Positions 37,226-44,782 of a stretch of DNA of 64,000 nucleotides are shown piece after piece; within the stretch, counting starts at the first letter, position 1; each line of letters starts with the position of its first letter. The stretch lies in contig NZ_JAMGBG010000025.1 of assembly GCF_023516595.1 (NCBI RefSeq), forward strand, positions 62,001 through 126,000, given 5' to 3'. This stretch comes from Streptomyces neyagawaensis. GTDB lineage: Bacteria; Actinomycetota; Actinomycetes; Streptomycetales; Streptomycetaceae. A program made the position numbers and the translations under genes. The notes below the pieces were generated by a model. It saw only the letters and a program-made list of their open reading frames with translations. It was not told the origin of the DNA and searched no databases.

Positions 37226-37375
37226 ATGGTCACCAGCACCGTCCGCGGCGCACCCGCCGTCCCTTCCGGCGGTCCGCCCGCCCGGCACACCGGCGCCGTC
37301 ATCGCCGGATGCCTGGCGATCCGCCCCGCCTGGCTCCACCCCGCCCCGACCGAGACAGAGGAGAGCGCGGCGTGA
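37226..37375 (+). CDS. small uncharacterised protein coupled to the FAH-type gene
   Basis: 49 residues from ATG at 37226, six bases after AAGGAG, with its TGA overlapping the GTG of the next gene. No family recognised: MVTSTVRGAPAV, then GAVIAGCLAIRPAWLHP. Correct ribosome site and overlap suggest it is translated, perhaps as a coupling leader or as the remnant of a longer gene. Confidence 0.4.
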   Translation: MVTSTVRGAPAVPSGGPPARHTGAVIAGCLAIRPAWLHPAPTETEESAA

Positions 37376-38316
37376 AGTTCGCGACCTTCGTGCACGACGG
37401 GAAGCGGCAGGCGGGAGTTGTCGCCGATGACCATGTCCACCCCTTCCAGTACCCCGCCGAACTGCTGGACCTGATCGTGGAGGGCGCCGAGTCCCTGCGC
37501 GCTGCGGGAGAGCACGCCCTGGCCGGCTCGCTGCCGGTGCCCGTGGCCGATGTCGTGCTACTGCCGCCGCTCCAGCCGCCGACCGTCCGTGACTACATGA
37601 CCTTCGAGAGCCATGTCGCGGGGGTCGCCCGGGGATACGGTGACACCGTCCCCGAGGAGTGGTACGCGGCGCCGGCGTTCTATTTCACCAACCCGTACGC
37701 GGTGATCGGCGCCCACGATGACGTACCCGTGCCACCCGGCTGCCTCCGCTTCGACTTCGAACTCGAGGTGGCCGCCGTCATCGGCAAGGCCGGCCGGGAC
37801 CTGACCCCCGAGTGGGCTCGCGAGCACATCATCGGCTACACGATCCTCAACGACTGGTCCGCCCGCGACCTCCAGGGCCGCGAGATGAGGGTCAAACTCG
37901 GCCCCGCCAAGGGCAAGGACACCGCCACCACCCTCGGTCCCTGGCTGGTCACCACCGACGAACTCGAACCCCACCGCGACGCGGAGGGCTTCCTCGACCT
38001 GGCCCTCACCGTCCAGGTCAACGGCGAGACGATCGGGCGGGACAGGCTGGCCAACATGGCCTGGACGTTCGAGGAGATGGCGGCGTACGCCTCCCGCGGC
38101 ACCTGGATCCGCCCCGGCGACGTCCTCGGCTCCGGTACCTGCGGCAACGGTGGCTGCCTGGCCGAACTCTGGGGCCGCAACGGCGCCCTGGAACCCCCAC
38201 CGCTCATCCCCGGCGACCACGTCACCATGACGGTCGAGGGCATCGGAACCCTCAGCAACACCGTCGTCGAGGGCGTCGCTCCGGTTCCTCTGCCTCCTGC
38301 TCGCCGCAGGCGATGA
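37372..38316 (+). CDS. fumarylacetoacetate hydrolase-family protein
   Basis: 314 residues. C-terminal FAH fold with FDFELEVAAVIG (metal Glu residues), YTILNDWSARDLQGREM, the KGKDTATTLGPWLVT loop and SGTCGNGG near residue 256. The upstream YMTFESHV and PAFYFTNPYAV segments match the acylpyruvase/FAH group. Cleaves a C-C bond in a 2,4-diketo acid or decarboxylates a ring-cleavage product. The GTG start overlaps the preceding small ORF. Together with the CoA-transferase downstream it could release and activate acetoacetate or another 3-oxoacid. Confidence 0.88.
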   Translation: MKFATFVHDGKRQAGVVADDHVHPFQYPAELLDLIVEGAESLRAAGEHALAGSLPVPVADVVLLPPLQPPTVRDYMTFESHVAGVARGYGDTVPEEWYAAPAFYFTNPYAVIGAHDDVPVPPGCLRFDFELEVAAVIGKAGRDLTPEWAREHIIGYTILNDWSARDLQGREMRVKLGPAKGKDTATTLGPWLVTTDELEPHRDAEGFLDLALTVQVNGETIGRDRLANMAWTFEEMAAYASRGTWIRPGDVLGSGTCGNGGCLAELWGRNGALEPPPLIPGDHVTMTVEGIGTLSNTVVEGVAPVPLPPARRRR

Positions 38317-38430
38317 CCGCCGCACGTCCGGGAAACAGGGGCGGGGTCACCAACCGGCTTTGACGACACTTTGACGACACCCCGGTGCCGGACCGCTCCG
38401 TCCGGCACCGGGAGAAAGGCACGAAACAAC

Positions 38431-39195
38431 GTGGACAAGGTCATGGCCTCGGCCGCCGACGCGGTCGCCGACATACCGGAAGGGGCATCTCTGGCGGTGG
38501 GCGGCTTCGGGCTGTGCGGCATCCCCACCGTCCTCATCGGCGCCCTGCACACCCAGGGCACCGGCGGACTGCGCGTGGTCTCCAACAACTGCGGCATTGA
38601 CGGCCAAGGGCTCGGCGTCCTGCTGACGGCCAGCCGGATCGCCCGGGTCACCGGCTCCTACGTCGGGGAGAACAAGGAGTTCGCCCGCCAGTACCTCGCC
38701 GGTGAGCTGGAGGTGGAGCTCACCCCGCAGGGCACCCTCGCCGAACGGCTACGCGCCGGCGGCACCGGCATCCCCGCCTTCTACACCCCGGCCGGGGTCG
38801 GCACCCAGGTCGCCGAGGGCGGACTGCCCTGGCGCTACGGCCCCGACGGCAGCGTCACCGTGGCCTCCCCGCCCAAGGAGACGCGGGAGTTCCGCGGCCG
38901 GACGTACGTCCTGGAGGAGGCCATCACCACCGACTTCGCCCTCGTGCGGGCCGCCCGCGGCGACCGACACGGCAACCTCTTCTTTCACCGCAGCGCCGCC
39001 AACTTCAATCCCCTGGCGGCCATGGCGGGCCGTATCACGATCGCCGAGGTCGAGGAACTCGTCGAACCCGGCGCCATCGACCCCGACACCGTCCACCTAC
39101 CCGGCATCTACGTCGACCGGGTCGTGGGCCCCGTCCCCACCGACGACAAGGGCATCGAGAAGCGGACCGTCCGCACACGGAAGGAGCGGCACTGA
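38431..39195 (+). CDS. 3-oxoacid CoA-transferase subunit A
   Basis: 254 residues. [20 protein letters not shown] is the glycine-rich CoA-transferase family I N-terminal motif; [27 protein letters not shown] and [20 protein letters not shown] follow in the SCOT-alpha order. The stop overlaps the ATG of subunit B by one base. It transfers CoA from succinyl-CoA to a 3-oxoacid. A second in-frame ATG lies 4 codons in. Confidence 0.93.
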   Translation: MDKVMASAADAVADIPEGASLAVGGFGLCGIPTVLIGALHTQGTGGLRVVSNNCGIDGQGLGVLLTASRIARVTGSYVGENKEFARQYLAGELEVELTPQGTLAERLRAGGTGIPAFYTPAGVGTQVAEGGLPWRYGPDGSVTVASPPKETREFRGRTYVLEEAITTDFALVRAARGDRHGNLFFHRSAANFNPLAAMAGRITIAEVEELVEPGAIDPDTVHLPGIYVDRVVGPVPTDDKGIEKRTVRTRKERH

Positions 39196-39881
39196 TGGCC
39201 TGGACCCGCGACGAGATGGCGGCACGCGCCGCCCTCGAACTGCCCGACGGCTCCTACGTCAACCTGGGCATCGGTCTGCCCACCCTCATCCCCGACCACC
39301 TCCCGCCCGGCGTCCACGTGGTGCTGCACTCGGAGAACGGCATCCTGGGCACCGGCCCCTACCCGGCGGAGGACGAGGTCGACCCCGACCTGATCAACGC
39401 CGGCAAGGAGACCGTCACCGTCCGGCCCGGCGCCTCCTTCTTCGACTCGGCGCTGTCCTTCGGGATGATCCGCGGCGGCCGCATCGATGTGGCCGTGCTG
39501 GGCGGCATGCAGGTCTCCGCAGCCGGGGATCTCGCCAACTGGACCGTACCCGGCAAGATGATCAAAGGCATGGGTGGTGCCATGGACCTGGTGCACGGCG
39601 CCGGCAGGGTCGTCGTCGTCATGGAACACACTGCCAAGGACGGCTCACCGAAAATCGTCGACGAGTGCACGCTGCCGCTGACCGGACAGGCGTGCGTCCA
39701 CCGGATCATCACCGACCTCGCCGTCCTCGATATCACCCCGGACGGCCTGTCCCTGGTCGACCTCGCCCCTGGAGTGACCCTCGCCGACGTCCGCGAGCGC
39801 ACCGGGCCAGACGTTGCGCAGCACCCCGGCGGCCCACCGCCACACCGCACGCGCCCGGCCACCCACAGCCGGACGGCGTAG
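39195..39881 (+). CDS. 3-oxoacid CoA-transferase subunit B, C-terminus altered
   Basis: 228 residues. [19 protein letters not shown] and the catalytic-Glu motif HSENGILG near residue 50 are diagnostic; [20 protein letters not shown] and [14 protein letters not shown] follow. The last about 25 residues after [11 protein letters not shown] are Pro/His/Arg-rich and unlike the family's short ending, which suggests the 3' end was replaced when the island boundary formed 20 bases downstream. Probably still active, since the catalytic residue and fold are complete. Confidence 0.9.
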   Translation: MAWTRDEMAARAALELPDGSYVNLGIGLPTLIPDHLPPGVHVVLHSENGILGTGPYPAEDEVDPDLINAGKETVTVRPGASFFDSALSFGMIRGGRIDVAVLGGMQVSAAGDLANWTVPGKMIKGMGGAMDLVHGAGRVVVVMEHTAKDGSPKIVDECTLPLTGQACVHRIITDLAVLDITPDGLSLVDLAPGVTLADVRERTGPDVAQHPGGPPPHRTRPATHSRTA

Positions 39882-39902
39882 GTGATGATGCCGGGCAGCC
39901 AC

Positions 39903-40113
39903 TGCCGAATACCTGCGTCCTGCCAGCGTCCCGAATGCAGCGTCCAACCGCTCGCACAGGCCACTTACGGCGGCTTGCCTCGATGGCGGGCCACCACGTC
40001 TGTGCAGGTCAGAGAAGTTCGAACCAACGCCGATGGCAACAAGATCGAAGTCGCGAGCAGCGGATTCGGTCCGTTCAGGCGAAGTTGACGACCCGACAGG
40101 ACAAAATGAACGT
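39903..40113. repeat. left attachment arm next to the intact tRNA
   Basis: Blocks shared with 29425-29635 and 17873-18052: TGCGTCCTGCCAGCGTCCCG, ACGTCTGTGCAGGTCAGAG, CGAGCAGCGGATTCGGTC, CGTTCAGGCGAAGTTGACG, ACAGGACAAA and TGAACG. It leads directly into the tRNA 3' hairpin. Confidence 0.72.
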
Positions 40114-40138
40114 TTCCGCAGGTCAGAGACCTGCGGAA
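40114..40138 (-). terminator. hairpin at the 3' end of the CAU tRNA gene
   Basis: TTCCGCAGGTC-AGA-GACCTGCGGAA, a perfect 11-base stem one base beyond the tRNA discriminator. It can serve as tRNA terminator or processing signal. Its inner part is duplicated beside the tRNA fragments at 22086 and 29660, so it travels with the attachment site. Confidence 0.7.
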
Positions 40139-40139
40139 G

Positions 40140-40213
40140 TGGGGCGGGTGGGACTCGAACCCACGGCCGACGGATTATGAGTCCGCTGCTCTAACCGGCT
40201 GAGCTACCGCCCC
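40140..40213 (-). tRNA. tRNA with CAU anticodon (Met, or Ile2 after modification)
   Basis: 74 bases forming a complete cloverleaf: acceptor GGGGCGG paired with CCGCCCC, D arm GCTCAGCCGGTTAGAGC, anticodon stem and loop with CTCATAA, T arm GTGGGTTCGAGTCCCAC, discriminator A, no encoded CCA. The CAU anticodon is used by elongator Met and by tRNA-Ile2 (lysidine-modified), which cannot be told apart here. Its 3' 45 bases are the repeated attachment core. Confidence 0.93.
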
Positions 40214-40357
40214 GTACGGCGTGTCGCGCACATTTGTGCGCGCCGTCTGCCGCAGCATAGCCGCTCATACGATCTCCTGCTTCGGATGGTCGGCTTCACG
40301 CATGCGCTTCTTGACCATGGAGACCACGACGCGGCCCGCGCGGTTCCCCCGGACATG

Positions 40358-40380
40358 AAAAAGGACCCCGTGGGGTCCTC
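40358..40380 (-). terminator. rho-independent-type terminator after the tRNA-Asn genes
   Basis: On the minus strand AGGACCCC-AC-GGGGTCCT is followed by TTTTT, directly downstream of the last tRNA-Asn gene at 40391. Confidence 0.8.
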
Positions 40381-40390
40381 GTTCAGGCTG

Positions 40391-40463
40391 CTCCCCCGAC
40401 TGGACTCGAACCAGTAACCTGCCGGTTAACAGCCGGCTGCTCTGCCAATTGAGCTACGGAGGA
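40391..40463 (-). tRNA. tRNA-Asn (GUU), copy 3 in transcription order
   Basis: 73-base cloverleaf: acceptor TCCTCCG/CGGGGGA, anticodon loop CTGTTAA, T arm with GGTTCGAGTCC, discriminator G. Identical to the two copies upstream. Confidence 0.95.
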
Positions 40464-40468
40464 CCGAG

Positions 40469-40541
40469 CTCCCCCGACTGGACTCGAACCAGTAACCTGC
40501 CGGTTAACAGCCGGCTGCTCTGCCAATTGAGCTACGGAGGA
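40469..40541 (-). tRNA. tRNA-Asn (GUU), copy 2
   Basis: Identical to its neighbours, separated by the 5-base spacer CCGAG, giving a 78-base period. The three genes are probably one transcript. Confidence 0.95.
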
Positions 40542-40546
40542 CCGAG

Positions 40547-40619
40547 CTCCCCCGACTGGACTCGAACCAGTAACCTGCCGGTTAACAGCCGGCTGCTCTG
40601 CCAATTGAGCTACGGAGGA
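40547..40619 (-). tRNA. tRNA-Asn (GUU), copy 1
   Basis: First copy in the minus-strand direction, same 73 bases. Promoter presumably within 40620-40790, where no other gene is seen. Confidence 0.95.
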
Positions 40620-40794
40620 ATGCCTCGTTGCATCGAACGCACCTACCTGGGTATTCGCCAGGGGGCGTGCGCTCGCTGCGACACATACATTAGCGCAAGC
40701 TGGGGGGTGCTCCGCCAATCGGTATCCCCCGCGCCCGCCGCCCGCGCAGGGCAACGCAAGGGACCGACGCAGACGTAAGGGAAGGGTGGCCGCC

Positions 40795-41100
40795 ATGCGC
40801 TATCGGCTCACGTTCTTTGCCGGACTGGCCCTGGGGTACGTCCTGGGCACACGCGCCGGACGCGAGCGTTACGAACAGCTGAAGAAGTCCGCCCGGCAGG
40901 TGGCACAGAACCCGGCCGTGCGCAACACCGCGGAGTCGGCCGCCCAGCAGGGGCGCGTCTTCGCCGGCAAGGCGTACCACGTGGTCAGCGAGAAGGTCGG
41001 CGACCGCGTGCCGGAGTCCGTCGCCGGCCGGGTCCGCTCGCTGCGGGATCGCAACGCGAACGGCTCGGGCCCCGACGACTGGGGCACCAGCAACACGTAG
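40795..41100 (+). CDS. YtxH-like small membrane protein
   Basis: 101 residues. Short N-terminal membrane segment LTFFAGLALGYVLGTRAGRE with the conserved GxxxGxRxGRERY pattern, then an amphipathic helix (YEQLKKSARQVAQNPAVRNT) and a polar tail. This is a common actinobacterial YtxH/DUF883-like layout. Function unknown; such proteins are linked to envelope stress. The ATG at 40795 suits the GGGAAGG site better than the GTG at 40786. Confidence 0.68.
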   Translation: MRYRLTFFAGLALGYVLGTRAGRERYEQLKKSARQVAQNPAVRNTAESAAQQGRVFAGKAYHVVSEKVGDRVPESVAGRVRSLRDRNANGSGPDDWGTSNT

Positions 41101-41433
41101 CGCCCAAGGGACCACAGGGGCCCGGCACCACCGGCCTCGACCGGATGCGACCTGGGTACCAGCAGCACCACCGGCCTCGACCGAAGGGCCGGGGTGCCAG
41201 TGACACCCCGGCCCCGACCGGACGCGGACGCGTGGGGCGCCAGTAACACCCGACCCCGACAGGACGGGTGGGGCGTTGGCGGCGCCCGGTCTCCCCGTGG
41301 GGACGCAAGAGATTTCGCTCGTCGTCGGCGATCGGCCCATCGTGGCCGGTCGCCGACGTGCGTGTACCCCGGCGAACCCCGGCCCTCGCTCCACGGCACG
41401 CCACACCCCTCCCCGTGCGGCAGAATTTCTGCC
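41101..41433. other. intergenic spacer with short imperfect repeats
   Basis: No gene. The motif CACCACCGGCCTCGACCG occurs twice (41127 and 41168) and variants of CCCCGACCGGACG follow, GC-rich repeats of unknown role. The putative promoter of the FGGY kinase gene should lie at its right end. Confidence 0.5.
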
Positions 41434-42888
41434 ATGGGGATAGTCGCCGGGCTGGACAGTTCGCCCGAATTTACGCGCATTGTCGTCTGTGACTCGGACA
41501 CAGGGGCCGTGCTCAGGCAGGGGTATGCCCCACACCCGGTGGAGCCCGCGCCGAACGGAGGGCGTCCCGCGGACGTCGATCCGCAGGCGTGGCTGCTGTC
41601 CCTGGGGGAGGCGGCCGGCGGCGGGCTGCTGGAGGGCGTGCAGGCGATCGGGGTCTCGTCACAGCAGAACGGGCTGATCGCGCTGGACGCGCAGGGCAAC
41701 GCCGTGCGTCCGGCGATGGTCGGCGGTGACAAGCGCGCCCAGGTCGCCGCGGCCGACCTCATCGACGCGCTCGGGGGCCGCGGAGCGTGGGCGGAGGCCG
41801 TCGGGTGCGTGCCGGGGGCCGCGCAACCGGTGACGAAGCTGCGCTGGATGAGCCGTACGGAGCCCGACGCGGCCATGCGGACGGCCGTGCTGCTCCAGGC
41901 GCACGACTGGCTGGTCTGGCAGCTGCTGGGGCGGCCCGTGCGGCGGACCACCGACCGGGGCGGCGCCTCGGGCACCGGGTACTGGAACGCGGCGACCGGC
42001 CAGTACCGGACCGACCTCGTCGAGATGGCGCTCGGGCACCAGGTGATGCTCCCCGAGGTGCTGGGCCCGTCGGACGCCGCCGGTACGACGCCGGAGGGGC
42101 TCCTCATCTCCGCCGGCACCGGCGAGACCATGGCCGCCGCGTTCGGGCTCGGCATCGGGCTCGGGGACGCGGTGGTGTCGCTGGGCGCCAGCGGGTCCGT
42201 GATGGCCGTGCACACCGAGGCGCTCGTCGACTCCTCGGGGATGATCACCTCGCTGGCCGACGCCACGGGGATGCACCTTCCGGTCGTCACCACGCTGAAC
42301 GCCGTACGGACGCTGCGGGGCGCCGCCGAGATGCTCGGCGTGCCCGACCTGGAGGGGCTCTCCGATCTGGCGCTGAAGTCGACGCCGGGCTCGCACGGGC
42401 TGGTGATGCTGCCGTATCTGGAGGGCGAGCGGACGCCGAACCTCCCGCACACGGCGGGGACGCTGGCCGGGCTGCGGCGGGAGTCGATGAAGCCGGAGCA
42501 CTTCGCGCGGGCCGCGTTCGAGGGCATGCTGTGCGGGCTCGCGGACGCGCTGGACGTGCTGCGAGGCCGCGGCGTCGCCGTCCGGCGGATCTTCATGCTG
42601 GGTGCGGCGGCCGAGCTGCCCGCGGTGCAGGCGGCGGCGCCGGCGCTGTTCGGGGTGCAGGTCGTCGTACCACAGCCGGCGGACTACGCGGCGGTCGGCG
42701 CCGCGCGGCAGGCGGCCTGGGCGCTCGGGGTGTCCCAGGGCACGCTCGACCCGCGGACGCCGCCGATGTGGCCCGGGGCGGCCGCTCAGATCCTGGAGCC
42801 GGGCGAGGAACTGGCCGTGGGGCAGGCGGTGCGCCAGCAGTACGTGGCGGTCCGCGAACAGACGCATCCGGGGGCGTTCCGGGCGTGA
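41434..42888 (+). CDS. xylB: FGGY-family carbohydrate kinase, xylulokinase-like
   Basis: 484 residues. N-terminal VAGLDSSPEFTRIVVCDSDT is the phosphate-1 motif of the actin-like ATPase fold (usual form GxDxGTxSxR, here altered). IGVSSQQNGLIALD, LQAHDWLVWQLLG and ASGTGYWN follow. The C-terminal half has VVSLGASGSVMAVH (adenosine/phosphate loop) and LPYLEGERTPNLP, a xylulokinase marker. ATP-dependent phosphorylation of xylulose or a similar ketose. It stands alone, without a xylose isomerase gene beside it. Confidence 0.8.
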   Translation: MGIVAGLDSSPEFTRIVVCDSDTGAVLRQGYAPHPVEPAPNGGRPADVDPQAWLLSLGEAAGGGLLEGVQAIGVSSQQNGLIALDAQGNAVRPAMVGGDKRAQVAAADLIDALGGRGAWAEAVGCVPGAAQPVTKLRWMSRTEPDAAMRTAVLLQAHDWLVWQLLGRPVRRTTDRGGASGTGYWNAATGQYRTDLVEMALGHQVMLPEVLGPSDAAGTTPEGLLISAGTGETMAAAFGLGIGLGDAVVSLGASGSVMAVHTEALVDSSGMITSLADATGMHLPVVTTLNAVRTLRGAAEMLGVPDLEGLSDLALKSTPGSHGLVMLPYLEGERTPNLPHTAGTLAGLRRESMKPEHFARAAFEGMLCGLADALDVLRGRGVAVRRIFMLGAAAELPAVQAAAPALFGVQVVVPQPADYAAVGAARQAAWALGVSQGTLDPRTPPMWPGAAAQILEPGEELAVGQAVRQQYVAVREQTHPGAFRA

Positions 42889-43000
42889 CGGCCCAGGCCG
42901 GACGCGCGGACGCGAGTCGCCCGTCGACCGCCAAGATTCGCCATCGATCCTTCACCGTTGGGTTAATTCGGTTGAGGTAACGCGGGTGGAGTGTTCGACG

Positions 43001-44782
43001 ATGGGGGGTGGTGCATCCCATCCCGTCGCCGACTCCGAGAGACCTCGCGTGCTCATACAACTGCTCAGAAGCCATCTACGTCCGTACAAGAAACCCATCG
43101 CCCTGCTGGTGCTGCTGCAGTTCGTGCAGACGTGCGCCACGCTCTACCTGCCCACACTGAACGCGGACATCATCGACAACGGTGTCGTGCAGGGCGACTC
43201 GGGCTACATCCTGGCCTTCGGCGCGCTGATGATCGGGATCTCGCTGGTCCAGGTCGTCTGCAACATCGGGGCCGTGTACTACGGCGCCCGAACGGCGGCG
43301 GCGGTCGGGCGGGACATCCGGGCGGCCGTGTTCGACCGGGTGCAGTCGTTCTCGGCGCGTGAGGTCGGTCACTTCGGGGCGCCGTCGCTGATCACACGGA
43401 CGACGAACGACGTCCAGCAGGTCCAGATGCTGGCGCTGATGACGTTCACCCTGGTGGTGTCCGCGCCGATCATGTGTGTGGGCGGCATCGTGCTGGCGCT
43501 CGGTCTGGACGTACCGCTGTCGGGCGTGCTGTTGGCCGTCGTGCCGGTGCTCGGTATCTCCGTCAGTCTCATCGTGCGCCGGTTGCGCCCCCTGTTCCGC
43601 ACCATGCAGGAGCGGCTCGACGTGGTGAACCGGGTGCTGCGCGAGCAGATCACCGGCAACCGGGTCATCCGGGCCTTCGTCCGGGACGAGTACGAGAAGG
43701 ACCGCTTCCGCACGTCGAACACCGAGCTGACGGACGTGTCCCTGGGCACCGGCCGGATGCTGGCGCTGATGTTCCCGATCGTGATGACCGTCATCAACTT
43801 CTCGTCGATCGCCGTGGTGTGGTTCGGCGCCCACCGGATCGACAGCGGCGGGATGGAGATCGGCGCGCTCACCGCCTTCCTCGCCTATCTGATGCAGATC
43901 GTCATGGCGGTGATGATGGCCACCTTCATGTTCATGATGATGCCGCGCGCCGAGGTGTGCGCCGAGCGCATCCAGGAGGTCCTCGACACCGAGACGAGTG
44001 TCGTGCCTCCCCTCGCGCCTGTGCGGGAGCTGCGGCGGAGCGGGTTCCTGGAGATCCGTGGAGCCGGGTTCCGTTACCCGGGGGCCGAGGAGCCGGTACT
44101 CAGGTCCATCGAGGTCGTGGCGCGGCCGGGTGAGACGACCGCCGTCATCGGGTCGACCGGCAGCGGGAAGTCGACGCTGCTGGGGCTGGTCCCCCGGCTG
44201 TTCGACGCGACCGAGGGCGAGGTGCTCGTCGACGGCGTCGACGTACGTACCCTCGATCCGCGGCTGCTGGCCAGGACGGTGAGCCTGGTGCCGCAGAAGC
44301 CGTACCTCTTCTCGGGGACCGTGGCGACGAACCTGCGGTACGGCAATCCGGACGCCACCGACGAGGAGCTGTGGCACGCGCTGGAGGTGGCGCAGGCCAA
44401 GGATTTCGTCGAGCGGCTGGAGGGCGGGCTGAACGCCCCCATCGCGCAGGGCGGCACCAATGTGTCGGGCGGTCAGCGGCAGCGACTGGCGATCGCGCGG
44501 ACGCTGGTGCAGCGCCCGGAGATCTATCTCTTCGACGACTCGTTCTCCGCGCTCGACTACGCGACGGACGCGGCGCTGCGGGCGGCCCTGTCGCAGGAGA
44601 CCGCCGAGGCGACCGTCGTCATCGTGGCCCAGCGGGTGGCGACCATCCGGGACGCCGACCGGATCGTGGTCCTGGACGAGGGCCGCGTCGTCGGGACAGG
44701 ACGGCACCACGAGTTGATGGCCGAGAACGAGACGTACCGGGAGATCGTGCTCTCCCAGCTGACGGAAGCGGAGGCAGCCTGA
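43001..44782 (+). CDS. heterodimeric ABC exporter, subunit with degenerate ATP site
   Basis: 593 residues from ATG at 43001 (GGTGGAG upstream); a GTG at 43049 would give 577 residues, closer to family size. Six-helix type I exporter domain (about 20-330), then ATPase with Walker A GSTGSGKST and signature VSGGQRQR. Walker B reads LFDDSFSALD, with Asp where the catalytic Glu should be, and the switch His is replaced in VAQRVAT. This is the usual non-catalytic half of a heterodimeric exporter. The stop overlaps the partner's start (TGATG). Probably exports a lipid, peptide or drug. Confidence 0.88.
   Translation: MGGGASHPVADSERPRVLIQLLRSHLRPYKKPIALLVLLQFVQTCATLYLPTLNADIIDNGVVQGDSGYILAFGALMIGISLVQVVCNIGAVYYGARTAAAVGRDIRAAVFDRVQSFSAREVGHFGAPSLITRTTNDVQQVQMLALMTFTLVVSAPIMCVGGIVLALGLDVPLSGVLLAVVPVLGISVSLIVRRLRPLFRTMQERLDVVNRVLREQITGNRVIRAFVRDEYEKDRFRTSNTELTDVSLGTGRMLALMFPIVMTVINFSSIAVVWFGAHRIDSGGMEIGALTAFLAYLMQIVMAVMMATFMFMMMPRAEVCAERIQEVLDTETSVVPPLAPVRELRRSGFLEIRGAGFRYPGAEEPVLRSIEVVARPGETTAVIGSTGSGKSTLLGLVPRLFDATEGEVLVDGVDVRTLDPRLLARTVSLVPQKPYLFSGTVATNLRYGNPDATDEELWHALEVAQAKDFVERLEGGLNAPIAQGGTNVSGGQRQRLAIARTLVQRPEIYLFDDSFSALDYATDAALRAALSQETAEATVVIVAQRVATIRDADRIVVLDEGRVVGTGRHHELMAENETYREIVLSQLTEAEAA

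Noticed and set aside
40214..40357. Short minus-strand peptide (MVKKRMREADHPKQEIV) between tRNA genes
   Set aside because: Only 17 codons with no ribosome site; cannot be told from chance in high-GC DNA.
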